Shown: one piece after another, positions 25,668 to 35,198 of the stretch
Position numbering within the stretch: the stretch's first letter is position 1
How the letters are laid out: each line of letters opens with the position of its first letter
Assembly (NCBI GenBank): GCA_963800475.1
Contig: CAWDAZ010000004.1
Location: 310,001 to 374,000 of the forward strand
DNA: 64,000 nt
Reading direction: 5' to 3'
Source: Palsa-465 sp963800475
GTDB lineage: Bacteria > Actinomycetota > Thermoleophilia > Solirubrobacterales > Solirubrobacteraceae
The notes under the pieces: model-generated
Database searches by the model: none
What the model was told of the DNA's origin: nothing
What the model saw: the letters and a program-made list of their open reading frames with translations, nothing else
Position numbers and translations under genes: made by a program

Positions 25668-26567
25668 TCAGGCTGCGGGCTGCGCGTCCGCCGCGGGCTC
25701 GAGCATCACGCCGACCCGGCTCGCGACCGTGTCGAGATCCGTGCGGTGCTTGAGGATCACGCTCATCGTCTGCTCGAAGGTGCCGCGGTCGATGTCGGTC
25801 GCGCCGAGCAGCATCAGCGTCCGTGCCCAGTCGATCGACTCTGCGATGCTGGGCGGCTTCTTGAGATCGAGCTCGCGGATCTGGTGGACGATCTCGACCA
25901 GCTTGCGGGCGACGTGCTCATCGAGCTCGGGGGAGTGCAGCCGCACGATCTCGAGCTCGTGCTCGAGCTCCGGATAATCCAGCCACAGGTACAGACAGCG
26001 CCGCTTCAAAGCCTCGGTCAGCTCGCGCGTGTTGTTGGAGGTCAGCAGCACGACCGGCATCGTCTGAGCCTCGATCCGTCCGAGCTCCGGGATCGAGATC
26101 TGGAAGTCGGACAGCAGCTCCAGCAGCATCGCCTCGAACTCCTGGTCGGTCTTGTCGATCTCGTCGACCAGCAGCACGACCGGGTCGGGCGATGCGATCG
26201 CCGTCATCAGCGGCCGCGCGAGCAGGAACTCCTCGCCGAAGATGTCGTCCTGGACGGCCTGCCAGCCGGCATCCTTGGATTCGGTCTGGATCCGCAGCAG
26301 CTGCTTGCGGTAGTTCCACTCGTACAGCGCCTTGGCCTCGTCGAGCCCCTCGTAGCACTGCAGCCGCACGAGCGTGCGGTCCAGGTACCGCGACAGCGCC
26401 TTCGCGAGCTCGGTCTTGCCGACTCCGGCCGGTCCCTCGACGAGCACCGGCTTGCCGAGCTTGGTCGCGAGGAACGAGACAAGCGCGGTCGAGCCGCCGG
26501 GCAGATATCCGGCCTCGGTCAGGCCGGCGGAGACGTCTGTTACGAATTCGGGCTCGGTGGTGGCCAT
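25668..26567 (-). CDS. MoxR-type AAA ATPase, CoxD-like
   Basis: 299 aa from the ATG at 26567 (MATTEPEFVTDVS); an in-frame start 14 codons upstream adds nothing family-like. Walker A VEGPAGVGKTELAKAL (about 41-56), Walker B VLLVDEIDKTD, sensor VLLTSNNTREL and the sensor-2 region RRCLYLWLDYPE fit the CoxD/MoxR group. It acts as a chaperone-like ATPase with the adjacent VWA protein. The divergent region (32 bp) towards the small membrane protein gene must hold both promoters; the AT-rich TCAAATATAGG stretch at 26581 is a candidate. Confidence 0.88.
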   Translation of the reverse strand: MATTEPEFVTDVSAGLTEAGYLPGGSTALVSFLATKLGKPVLVEGPAGVGKTELAKALSRYLDRTLVRLQCYEGLDEAKALYEWNYRKQLLRIQTESKDAGWQAVQDDIFGEEFLLARPLMTAIASPDPVVLLVDEIDKTDQEFEAMLLELLSDFQISIPELGRIEAQTMPVVLLTSNNTRELTEALKRRCLYLWLDYPELEHELEIVRLHSPELDEHVARKLVEIVHQIRELDLKKPPSIAESIDWARTLMLLGATDIDRGTFEQTMSVILKHRTDLDTVASRVGVMLEPAADAQPAA

Positions 26568-26599
26568 CGCGCGTGTGCCGTCAAATATAGGGTTAGGGC

Positions 26600-26785
26600 G
26601 TGGGAACACTCATGCTCGCAGCCGTGAGCGACAAGCTTGGCCCGTACGCGATCGTGCTGGGCGTGGGCTTCGTGATCGGCGTGTACGGCCACGTGATCAA
26701 GTCGCGGACGCTGATCGTGACGGGCATCGTGATGGTCGGCGTGGTGAGCACGTACTTCACGTTCTTCGTCGCCAAGGTCACCTAG
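26600..26785 (+). CDS. Small two-helix membrane protein
   Basis: 61 aa (or 57 aa from the ATG at 26612). Two hydrophobic segments, YAIVLGVGFVIGVYGHVI and LIVTGIVMVGVVSTYFTFFV, are separated by a KSRT turn, so both termini face the same side. No family recognised. The clean codon use, the conserved-looking topology and the position between two well-defined genes support a real gene. Function unknown. Confidence 0.6.
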   Translation: MGTLMLAAVSDKLGPYAIVLGVGFVIGVYGHVIKSRTLIVTGIVMVGVVSTYFTFFVAKVT

Positions 26786-26818
26786 CGGCCGGCCGCGAGC
26801 ACGAGGTAGGGTCTGCGA

Positions 26819-28087
26819 ATGGCGCTCGGCCAAGACGTGGGGCTCGGCGACTTCGACCTCGGCTCGCTCGAGTTCTGGGCGGAGCCGGCCGAGGTTCGCG
26901 ACCGGGCGTTCGCGCTGCTGCGGCGCGAGGCGCCGGTCTCCCACCACCAGCCGCCGGTCGACATCTTCGGCCTCACCGAGCGCGATGAGCGTGGCTACTG
27001 GGCGGTCACCCGCTACGAGGACATCCGGCGCGTGTCGCGCCACCCGGCGACGTTCTGCTCGGGCCGGGGCACGCAGTTCGGCGACGCGCCGCGGGAGCTG
27101 CTCGAGGCCACGCAGTCGTTCCTCGCGATGGACGCCCCGCGCCACACCAAGCTCCGCGGCCTGGTGTCGGCGGCGTTCACGCCGCGCCAGGTGTCGCGGA
27201 TCGAGGACGGGATCCGCGCGAACGCCCGCCTGGTGGTCGACGAGGCGGCGTCAACGGGCGGCGGCGACTTCGTCGAGCTGTTCGCGAAGCGGCTGCCGCT
27301 GATCACGATCTCCGAGATGATCGGCGTGCCGCATGCGGACCGCGAGACGGTGGTCCGCAACGCCGACACGCTGGTCACGGTCTCCGATCCCGAGGTGACC
27401 GGCGACAAGTCGCCGCTCGAAGTGCTCGGCACGGCCGTGTGGGCGCTGAACGAGTTCGCCAAGGAGCTCGCGGCACACCGCGAGCGTCACCCCGGCGACG
27501 ACCTGATGACCGCGCTCGTCCAGGCCGAGGTCGACGGCGACCGGCTCACCCACGACGAGATCGGGGCGTTCTTCGTGCTCTTGTCGGTCGCCGGCAACGA
27601 CACGACCCGGCATACAACTTCCCATGCTCTCCGCGCGCTCACCGAGAACCCCGAGCAGCGCGAGAAGCTGCTGGCCGACCCCGACGTGGTGCTGCCGACG
27701 GCGGTCGAGGAATTCATCCGCTGGGCGACGCCGGTGCTGACCTTCCGCCGCACGGCGACGCGCGACACCGAGCTCGCCGGCCAGCAGATCGCTGCTTCCG
27801 AGAAGGTCGTGCTCTTCTACCACTCGGGAAACCGCGACGAGGACGCGTTCGCGGATCCGTGGAGCTTCGACGTGTCCCGCTCGCCGAACCACCATCTCGG
27901 GTTCGGCGGCGGTGGGCCGCATTACTGCCTCGGCGCGTCGCTGGCGCGCACCCAGCTGCGGTCGCTGTTCGGGGAGCTGCTGCGGACACTGCCCGACATC
28001 GAGGCGGGTCCGCCGGAGATGTTCGCGTCGAGCTTCTTCATCCACGGCGTCAAGCGGATGGATTGCTCGTTCACAGCGCGCGCTTAG
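26819..28087 (+). CDS. Cytochrome P450
   Basis: 422 aa, a complete soluble bacterial P450. I-helix oxygen motif AGNDTTR (about 259-265), ExxR in EEFIR (about 299-303) and heme loop FGGGGPHYCLGASLAR with the Cys ligand near 368. The N-terminal FWAEPAEVRDRAFALLRREAPV and the general pattern resemble CYP124/CYP125-type enzymes that hydroxylate lipid or sterol chains, but I cannot fix the subfamily. No ferredoxin or reductase gene is adjacent, so electrons must come from elsewhere. Normal length. Confidence 0.92.
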   Translation: MALGQDVGLGDFDLGSLEFWAEPAEVRDRAFALLRREAPVSHHQPPVDIFGLTERDERGYWAVTRYEDIRRVSRHPATFCSGRGTQFGDAPRELLEATQSFLAMDAPRHTKLRGLVSAAFTPRQVSRIEDGIRANARLVVDEAASTGGGDFVELFAKRLPLITISEMIGVPHADRETVVRNADTLVTVSDPEVTGDKSPLEVLGTAVWALNEFAKELAAHRERHPGDDLMTALVQAEVDGDRLTHDEIGAFFVLLSVAGNDTTRHTTSHALRALTENPEQREKLLADPDVVLPTAVEEFIRWATPVLTFRRTATRDTELAGQQIAASEKVVLFYHSGNRDEDAFADPWSFDVSRSPNHHLGFGGGGPHYCLGASLARTQLRSLFGELLRTLPDIEAGPPEMFASSFFIHGVKRMDCSFTARA

Positions 28088-28100
28088 GCGCTTGAGCCGC

Positions 28101-28451
28101 TCAGGCGATCGGGATGTCCTCGACTTCGGAGGGCTCCTCCGCGCGCCGGCGCTCGACGCGCTCCAGGTACCAGTCGATCACCGCCCGGATCGCGAGCAGC
28201 AGCTCCTTGAGCGCCGCCGCGAGCCGCTGCACGACCTCGGGCGGGATCAGCTCACGCAGCGACTGAAACCCCTGGACGAGCGCGTCGAGCTCGCTGCCGC
28301 GGCGCTCCTCGTCGGCGTTCGCCTGCTGCCATCCGGCCGGCGGCGGCTTGCCGGTTCGCGCGGCCTCCGCGATCAGCCGCTCGGCCGCGTCCGAGGCGCT
28401 GCTCAGCCGCTGCTCGAGCCGGCGCAGCGCGTCCCTGGGCTCATCGGCCAT
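28101..28451 (-). CDS. Small conserved helical protein next to ArsA ATPase
   Basis: 116 aa, rich in Ala, Glu and Arg, predicted almost entirely helical: LRRLEQRLSSASDAAERLI near the start and VVQRLAAALKELLLAIRAVIDWYLERVERRR near the end, the latter amphipathic and possibly membrane-associated. It overlaps the end of the ArsA/GET3-type ATPase gene by 11 bp, so they are co-translated and probably work together. No named domain recognised. Confidence 0.65.
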   Translation of the reverse strand: MADEPRDALRRLEQRLSSASDAAERLIAEAARTGKPPPAGWQQANADEERRGSELDALVQGFQSLRELIPPEVVQRLAAALKELLLAIRAVIDWYLERVERRRAEEPSEVEDIPIA

Positions 28452-29643
28452 TGAACGTCACCTCCAGCTCTCCTTCGTCGAGCCTCGCGGCGGTTGGGCG
28501 ATACCCCGCGAGCGCATCGGGCAGCATGATCGTGCGCTTCTGGCCGTCGACCGCGACGATCAGCTCAAGCCCGATCTTCTTGAGCTTGACATCCGCCTTG
28601 GCAGTGAACGGCAGCGCGACGCGGAGCCGGGCCTGCCCTTCGCCGACCTCCAGCTCCTGCGTGACCGATGCGTACAGGACCGCCGCGGGATCGAGCTGAC
28701 CGCCGGCGCCTCCGGCGTCGGTGGTGCCCGGCTCGAACAGCGCGCCCGCCAGGCGGTCGAGCATCTCCGCGCCGACGACCTCCTGCTCGAAGTACGGGGC
28801 ACACAGGACCGGGACCGGGGCGAACGCCGAGCGGACCAGCTCGAGGTGCTCCTCCTGCACCTTCCGCCAGCCGGCAAAGTACTCGCCAACGTCCTTCGGG
28901 AACACCCGATTGACGATCACGGCGTCGGTCAGATAGCCGTACAGGTTGAGATACGTGAACGTCCGCATCGCCTCCCCGATCACCATCTTGTCGGGGGTCA
29001 TCACCAGCCGGACGGTTGAGCGGTCCCGGTCGCGGAGGATCTCGTTCATTTCGATCAGGTTCTCGGACAGGCGGCGGATGTCGGCGAACACGGCGTGGGA
29101 GGGGATCGGGATGTCGAGCAGCGACCGCACCACGGGTCCGGCGGCGGCGAGGAACTGGCGCTCGATCGGGAACACCTTCTCGATCCACCACCGAGCCACG
29201 TCCGGGAACGACAGCAGCCGGAGCGTCTCGCCGGTGGGGGCGCAGTCGACGACGATCGAATCCCACTCGCCGGACTCGTGGGCGGCCTGGAGCCGCAGCA
29301 GCGAGAACAGCTCGTCCATGCCCGGTGGCACGGTGAGCTCTTCGGCCGAGACGCGGTCGAGCCCTCGCTCGAGGAACAGCTCACCGAGCCAGTCCTGCAC
29401 CCCCGACCAGTGGCGCTCCATCTCCTCCTGGGCCGAGACGTGCTGGCCCCACAACCGGTCGCCGGCCTCGCGGGGCTCGGACCCCAGCTCGACTCCGAGC
29501 GACTCCGAGAGGCTGTGCGCGGGGTCCGTCGAGATCACCAGCGTGCGGAGTCCGGAGGCCGCGCACGCGCGCGCCGTGCAGGTCGCCACCGACGTCTTTC
29601 CGACCCCGCCCTTGCCCGTGTAGAGGATCGTCCGCGGCCGCAT
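28441..29643 (-). CDS. ArsA/GET3-family ATPase with HSP20-like C-terminal domain
   Basis: 400 aa. Deviant Walker A GKGGVGKTSVA at residues 10-20, switch DPAHSLSESLG, and DCAPTGETLRLLSFPD typical of the GET3/ArsA family. The C-terminal 90 residues (LEVGEGQARLRVALPFTAKADV ... RTIMLPDALAGY) form an alpha-crystallin/HSP20-like beta domain. Bacterial members are thought to handle membrane or hydrophobic clients rather than arsenite. It lacks the CxxC of eukaryotic GET3. First of a two-gene operon. Confidence 0.87.
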   Translation of the reverse strand: MRPRTILYTGKGGVGKTSVATCTARACAASGLRTLVISTDPAHSLSESLGVELGSEPREAGDRLWGQHVSAQEEMERHWSGVQDWLGELFLERGLDRVSAEELTVPPGMDELFSLLRLQAAHESGEWDSIVVDCAPTGETLRLLSFPDVARWWIEKVFPIERQFLAAAGPVVRSLLDIPIPSHAVFADIRRLSENLIEMNEILRDRDRSTVRLVMTPDKMVIGEAMRTFTYLNLYGYLTDAVIVNRVFPKDVGEYFAGWRKVQEEHLELVRSAFAPVPVLCAPYFEQEVVGAEMLDRLAGALFEPGTTDAGGAGGQLDPAAVLYASVTQELEVGEGQARLRVALPFTAKADVKLKKIGLELIVAVDGQKRTIMLPDALAGYRPTAARLDEGELEVTFNGR

Positions 29644-29695
29644 CAGTGCGCGAGTCTAGGGTCTCAGGACGTGCGCGGCTATCGCGATCCGGCGC

Positions 29696-30928
29696 TCATC
29701 GGCGGCCGCGCGCCTGGGGGTGCCGAAGGTACTCGGTGAATCGCTGCGCCTCGTAGCAGTAGACGTGCGCCTTGGTGCGCGCGCACAGCTCCTCGAGGAA
29801 TCCGGTGACCAGCTCGTGGTAGTCGAGCGTGTCGAGCACGCCCGGCTGATACAGCGACCAGGACCCGGTGTCGAAGCTCGGCAGCTCCGCCTGCGCCTGG
29901 CGGTTCCCGGCGGCGAACAGCGCCGCTGCCTCACGGTCGCCGCTCGTCTGGGCGTAGTCGTACAGGCCGATCAGCGACTGCAGGAAGGCGTTGATGATGT
30001 CGACGCCCGGCGCGAACGAGTACTGGAGGTAGCGCGCGCCGATCGACGTCCCGACACGCACCCCGACGGGCGGGGCGACGTTGAAGATCGAGAGCGCCTG
30101 GTGGGCGATCTGGAGGTACCTGGCCCCTGGCGACGCGTCCACCGACCCGCCGCCGGTCGGGCGCGCCCGAGCGACGGTCTTGTAGGCCCTGGTCAACGCC
30201 TCGAGTCCGGTTCCCTGCGCCATCGCGCTCACCCACGGGGGCCTGCCGCCGTCGAAGTAGAAGTAGTACTCCCAGACGAGGTTGCCGCTGCGCCTGACCG
30301 CCAGCGGAATCATCTCGTCGACCAGCGACCGCATCGCCCCGTACTGGGCCCTCCCGGCGGTGTACAGGCCGTCGGCCTTCCCGAATGTGCCGAGCACCTG
30401 CAGCTCGATCCCCTGGCCGGGGTAGTACTCCCACACCAGCTGCGAGCCGGTGAACTCGACCCGCGCCCCCGAGCTCAGCAGCGGCCCGGTGTTCCACCAC
30501 TGGTAGTTCCGGTTCAGCGTCAGGAACAGGACCGGCAGCCGCGACGGGCTGAAGAAGCCCTGCACCGCAAGGTTGTGCAGGTTGACGGTCACCGCGGCGA
30601 GCTCGGACTGGCGGGTGCCGCTCAGCTTCTTCTCGAGCGCGAGCGCGGAGGTGTAGCTCGCGGTGTAGCTCTGATACTGGGCGGCGCTGATCTGACGGCC
30701 GTGGTACATCCGCGCGAGCACGCTGTAGACGGTCGGCCCGCGGCCGCCGTGGTGCACGGCGGCGGTGCCGGCGGCCGGCGGAGGTGTGAACGGGACCGCC
30801 GACAGGTAGCGATCGTCGCCGCGATGCACACGGCCGCTCGGACCCATCACCAGCACAGGGGCCGCCGCCGCGCTCGCGGGTAGCACGAGCATGATCGCGA
30901 CCACCAAGCCCAACCGTCGCCCCAGCAC
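29696..30928 (-). CDS. Secreted D-glucuronyl C5-epimerase-like protein
   Basis: 410 aa from the GTG at 30928 (VLGRRLGLVVAIMLVLPASAAAAP), which gives a clean signal peptide; longer frames run into the divergent lipoprotein gene. The C-terminal half matches the D-glucuronyl C5-epimerase C-terminal domain: LVWEYYFYFDGGRPPWVSAM, then FDTGSWSLYQPG and DYHELVTGFLEELC. In eukaryotes the family epimerises glucuronic acid in heparan sulfate. Here it likely acts on an extracellular polysaccharide or shares only the fold. Upstream and divergent is a lipoprotein gene, separated by 39 bp. Confidence 0.75.
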   Translation of the reverse strand: MLGRRLGLVVAIMLVLPASAAAAPVLVMGPSGRVHRGDDRYLSAVPFTPPPAAGTAAVHHGGRGPTVYSVLARMYHGRQISAAQYQSYTASYTSALALEKKLSGTRQSELAAVTVNLHNLAVQGFFSPSRLPVLFLTLNRNYQWWNTGPLLSSGARVEFTGSQLVWEYYPGQGIELQVLGTFGKADGLYTAGRAQYGAMRSLVDEMIPLAVRRSGNLVWEYYFYFDGGRPPWVSAMAQGTGLEALTRAYKTVARARPTGGGSVDASPGARYLQIAHQALSIFNVAPPVGVRVGTSIGARYLQYSFAPGVDIINAFLQSLIGLYDYAQTSGDREAAALFAAGNRQAQAELPSFDTGSWSLYQPGVLDTLDYHELVTGFLEELCARTKAHVYCYEAQRFTEYLRHPQARGRR

Positions 30929-30967
30929 TGAGCCGATGCTACATTCGCGCTCCGTCCGGCGCGAGGG

Positions 30968-32137
30968 ATGAAGGAGATGTGTCATTTGCGTGACAGGACC
31001 GGTTGGAGGCTGATTTCGGGGCTGATTGCGGTCAGCCTCGGCTGTGTTGCGCTGTCGGCGTGCGGAAGCAGCTCGCCCGACGCGGCGACGCTGCTCAAGC
31101 AGACGTTCGGCGGAACGCACAAGGTCGACAGCGGCAAGCTCAACATCGTCCTGACGGTCGACCCGTCCGGCTCGAACACGCTCAAAGCGCCGATCACGCT
31201 GAGCTTCGCGGGTCCGTTCCAGAGCCTCGGGGCCGGGAAGCTCCCGCAGTCGAACTTCAACATCAGCCTGACCAGCGGCGGCAGCGGCGGCTCGGTCGGG
31301 ATCCTGTCGACCGGAACCGCCGGGTACGTCACCTTCCAGGGGCAGGCCTATCAGCTGCCGCAGTCGGCCTACCAGAAGCTCGAGTCGAGCTTCTCGTCGA
31401 TCGCATCCACGCCCGGGTCGAGCGGTGGATCGAACGTCCTCTCGAAGCTCGGGATCGCGCCGCTGCGCTGGCTCCAGAACCCGACCGTCGTCGGCACCCA
31501 GAGCCTCGGCGGGGCCGATACGACCCATATCCGGGCGGCCATCAACGTGGCCGCGCTGCTGGCCGACTTCAACACATTCCTGTCCCGCGCCTCCTCCCTG
31601 GGTGTGTCGGGCGCGACCAATTTTCCCCACGGGATCTCGGCTGCCAGCCAGACCCGGATCGCGGCCGCCGTCAAGAACCCGCACTTCGACGTGTGGACGG
31701 GCAACGGCGACAAGACGATCCGCAAGCTCCAGATCGGGCTCACGCTGCCGGTCTCCGGTCAGATCTCGACGCTGCTCGGCGGGCTGACCTCGGCCGACAT
31801 CGGCCTCAGCATGGAGTACTCGGACATCAACCAGCCGCAGTCGATCGCCGCGCCGACGTCGGTGGCGCCGTACAGCCAGTTCCAGGTGAAGCTGCGCCAG
31901 TTCGAGCAGGGCATCCAGACCGCGCTGACGAACCCGGGCGGGGCGACCGGGTCGAGCTCCAGCTCGAGCCCGGCGTCCGGAGCGTCCGGGGCGTCCGGAG
32001 CGTCCGGGGCGGCGACGTCGCCCGCCGGCTCGGGGGCCTCGTCCAAGTACCAGGCCTACTCGCAGTGCATCCAGGCCGCGGGCAGTGACATCTCGAAGAT
32101 GCAGCAGTGCGCGCCGCTGCTGAATGCCGGCGGCTAG
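30968..32137 (+). CDS. Lipoprotein, LppX/LprG-like
   Basis: Up to 389 aa. A lipobox (VALSAC-GSSS) follows a hydrophobic stretch. The TTG at 30986, 9 nt after AAGGAG, may be the true start; the ATGs at 30968 and 30977 have poor spacing. The body resembles LppX/LprG-type lipid carriers (DAATLLKQTFGGTHKVDSGKLNIVL, LSFAGPFQSLG, GYVTFQGQAYQLP). A low-complexity tail contains SGASGASGASGA and then a short Cys-containing end (QCIQAAGSDISKMQQC). Likely anchored outside the membrane and involved in lipid handling; this is inferred. Confidence 0.75.
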   Translation: MKEMCHLRDRTGWRLISGLIAVSLGCVALSACGSSSPDAATLLKQTFGGTHKVDSGKLNIVLTVDPSGSNTLKAPITLSFAGPFQSLGAGKLPQSNFNISLTSGGSGGSVGILSTGTAGYVTFQGQAYQLPQSAYQKLESSFSSIASTPGSSGGSNVLSKLGIAPLRWLQNPTVVGTQSLGGADTTHIRAAINVAALLADFNTFLSRASSLGVSGATNFPHGISAASQTRIAAAVKNPHFDVWTGNGDKTIRKLQIGLTLPVSGQISTLLGGLTSADIGLSMEYSDINQPQSIAAPTSVAPYSQFQVKLRQFEQGIQTALTNPGGATGSSSSSSPASGASGASGASGAATSPAGSGASSKYQAYSQCIQAAGSDISKMQQCAPLLNAGG

Positions 32138-32161
32138 CCAGGCGCGGCGCGCCCGGCGACC

Positions 32162-32473
32162 CTACTCCCGACCGACCTCCTGGTCGTCTTCCTCGAGCTC
32201 GTCGTCGAGGTCCTCGTCGCTGTCGGCGGTGATCGAGCCCGGGTGGTAGCGCACCTGGAAGGTCTCGAGCAGCTCGTCGCGCCGTGGCTCGTCGACCGGG
32301 AGATCGTCGGCAATCAGCACCCAGTCGGCGCCCTCGTACTCCTCCATGTTGAAGATCTCGGAGTCGAGCTGGGGCGAGTCGTCGACGACGACCAGGACCT
32401 CGGTTTGAGGGTTGAAGTAGGTGCCGGGGCGGATCAGCAGCTCGTCCACCTCGAAGCGTCGCGGATCGGCCAT
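32162..32473 (-). CDS. Conserved hypothetical protein, acidic C-terminus
   Basis: 103 aa from the ATG at 32473 (MADPRRFEVDELLIRPG). The protein has a compact alpha/beta-looking N-terminal 75 residues (GTYFNPQTEVLVVVDD, WVLIADDLPVDE) and ends in a strongly acidic tail (DSDEDLDDELEEDDQE). No family recognised. The long frame upstream overlaps the next gene and is a shadow. Confidence 0.6.
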   Translation of the reverse strand: MADPRRFEVDELLIRPGTYFNPQTEVLVVVDDSPQLDSEIFNMEEYEGADWVLIADDLPVDEPRRDELLETFQVRYHPGSITADSDEDLDDELEEDDQEVGRE

Positions 32474-32520
32474 CGCGGCGCAGCGTACCCGGAAAGCGGG
32501 TTCGCTGAAAGGGCGGTTAT

Positions 32521-32940
32521 CTAGAGATTCGCGAGCTCGGCGATCTCGCGCTCGATCTCCGCTTCGACATCGAGCGGAGGCTTGCCCGCGCGGGCGCGGC
32601 GGTAGTTGCGCGCGATCACGAGATCTCGGATCTCGGCGCGCAGCTCGGGATCGATCGCGGGGGCCGTGAGCCTCGCGAGCTCCTCGTCGACGTCGAGCGG
32701 CTGCTCGCCGCGGCGGATCCGCCTGGCGTTGCGCGCCTCGAGCATCTGCCGGATCTCCTCGTCGCGCTCCCGCAGCGCCGCCGCTGAGGCGTGCGAGCCG
32801 CGGGTCAGCTCGGAGTCCAGCAGCAGCCCGTCCTTGCCGAACTCGTCCCAGGTCTTGCGCGCCGAGATCAGCCCCACCGCGGCCGCGATCGTCCCACCGA
32901 TGCAAACGACCCACAGCACTGTGCCGAACGCCTCGTGCAC
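32521..32940 (-). CDS. Small membrane-anchored protein with a duplicated helical motif
   Basis: 139 aa from the GTG at 32940 (VHEAFGTVLWVVC). One N-terminal membrane segment (TVLWVVCIGGTIAAAVGLI) is followed by a cytoplasmic helical part. The part contains two similar units: QMLEARNARRIRRGEQPLDV and LVIARNYRRARAGKPPLDV, each ending in PLDVxxEL/I. The duplication is clear at protein level. Function unknown; the SHOCT-like short helical repeat is a loose comparison only. Confidence 0.65.
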   Translation of the reverse strand: MHEAFGTVLWVVCIGGTIAAAVGLISARKTWDEFGKDGLLLDSELTRGSHASAAALRERDEEIRQMLEARNARRIRRGEQPLDVDEELARLTAPAIDPELRAEIRDLVIARNYRRARAGKPPLDVEAEIEREIAELANL

Positions 32941-32987
32941 GCTTCGAATTGTGGCAGTCCCGGGGTGGATTTGCGGGTCTTTTCGGA

Positions 32988-33034
32988 GGCATGGTCGAGA
33001 AAGCGAAGCGATATTTCGTTTTCTCAACCATGCC
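32988..33034. repeat. Long imperfect palindrome between divergent genes
   Basis: Arms of 20 bp at 32988-33007 and 33015-33034 (GGCATGGTCGAGAAAGCGAA against TTCGTTTTCTCAACCATGCC) pair with two mismatches around a 7-nt loop. It is AT-richer than its surroundings and lies between two divergently transcribed genes, so a terminator role is unlikely. It looks like a dispersed palindromic element or a small RNA hairpin. No second copy was noticed in this window. Confidence 0.6.
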
Positions 33035-33139
33035 CACGGGCGCTAAGCCGCTGCGCGGGCCGCGCGTACGTGCAACCCCGCACCCCCACGCGGTACCGGC
33101 TTGCGTTCGCGCGCGTTTGGATACCCTTGGGTACAGCCG

Positions 33140-33155
33140 TTGACTGACTAGTCAA
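33140..33155. promoter_or_regulatory. Palindromic operator before the acyl-CoA dehydrogenase gene
   Basis: TTGACTGACTAGTCAA has TTGACT/AGTCAA half-sites around a 4-bp centre and is followed by TCA. Its centre (about 33147) is about 24 bp before the GTG start, overlapping where a promoter would end. Palindromes of this form are typical of TetR-family regulators of fatty-acid and lipid genes (FadR/KstR type). No regulator gene is adjacent. A second weaker palindrome (TACCC TT GGGTA) is at 33123-33134. Confidence 0.55.
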
Positions 33156-33170
33156 TCAGAGGAGTATTAA

Positions 33171-34349
<1,179 letters not shown>

Positions 34350-34399
34350 GCCCGCGGGCGCGACGGTCTAAGTGCTTCGGATCGTAAGTTCTGTCGGGG

Positions 34400-35185
34400 T
34401 CAGGCTGCGAGCAGGGATTGCGGCGCTTGACGTTGGTCGAGTCGCATGAGCCAGGCATTGAGCTTGTCGCGGGTGAAGTTCCATCCGAACGGTTCGGCGA
34501 TCGTGTTGTAGAGACGCTCGAACTCGTTCAGGCGGCGGGCGACGGCGGCGAGCGAGTAGAAGTCGTTCGGGGTCAGGACTTTGCGTTGCACGATCGAGAA
34601 GTAGATCTCGATCTGGTTGAGCCACGACGCGTGCAGAGGGGTGTGAACGAGGATCAGGTTCGGCCAGCGGTCCTGGAGGCGGTCGATCGATGCCTGCCCG
34701 CGGTGCGAGGAGCCGTTGTCGACGATCCAGAACACGCGCGGCGCGGAGGCGTAGGGCTCTTTGGTCATCACCTGCCAGACCAGCCGGTCGAACGGTTCGA
34801 TTCCGCCCGTGGGCTCGGAGCGACCGAACACCCGGCCGCGGCGCACATCCCAGGCCGCCAGATATGTGAGCGCTCCACCACGCTTGTAGGTGTGCTCAAC
34901 CCGTTGGCCGCGAGGCACGCCGGCCGCCGCTGGCAAGCTCTGGGCGATCCGCCGCCGGGCTTGGATCGAGGGCTTCTCGTCGGCCGAGATGACGCAATCG
35001 CCGGGATGCAGCAGCTTCCCTTCCCAGCGCCCCGCGTACAGATCGAGGATCCGGCCGGCCTTCTCGGCGAACTCAGGGTCCGTCGGGAAGATCCAGGAGC
35101 GGTACTGCCACGGGCGGATCGCGTCCTCCCTGAGCCAGCGCACGATCGTCGCGCGCGACGCATCACAGATCCCGCGCTCGATCAC
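34400..35185 (-). CDS. IS630 transposase, catalytic part
   Basis: 261 aa open from the first start codon. DDE catalytic residues of the IS630/mariner type: Asp in VISADEKPSIQ, Asp in FWIVDNGSSHRG and Glu in SWLNQIEIYFSIVQRKVL. The spacing between the second Asp and the Glu is about 35 residues. The reading frame stays open upstream to about 35286, so the protein would continue from the first ORF if the frame were restored. It may be expressed only through frameshifting, or be dead. Confidence 0.85.
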   Translation of the reverse strand: MIERGICDASRATIVRWLREDAIRPWQYRSWIFPTDPEFAEKAGRILDLYAGRWEGKLLHPGDCVISADEKPSIQARRRIAQSLPAAAGVPRGQRVEHTYKRGGALTYLAAWDVRRGRVFGRSEPTGGIEPFDRLVWQVMTKEPYASAPRVFWIVDNGSSHRGQASIDRLQDRWPNLILVHTPLHASWLNQIEIYFSIVQRKVLTPNDFYSLAAVARRLNEFERLYNTIAEPFGWNFTRDKLNAWLMRLDQRQAPQSLLAA

Positions 35186-35198
35186 GAGCCGGTGAACG

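Noticed and set aside
24262..26567. Carbon monoxide dehydrogenase locus
   Set aside because: CoxD- and CoxE-like genes are present, but no coxMSL subunits lie nearby; MoxR-VWA pairs occur in many contexts.
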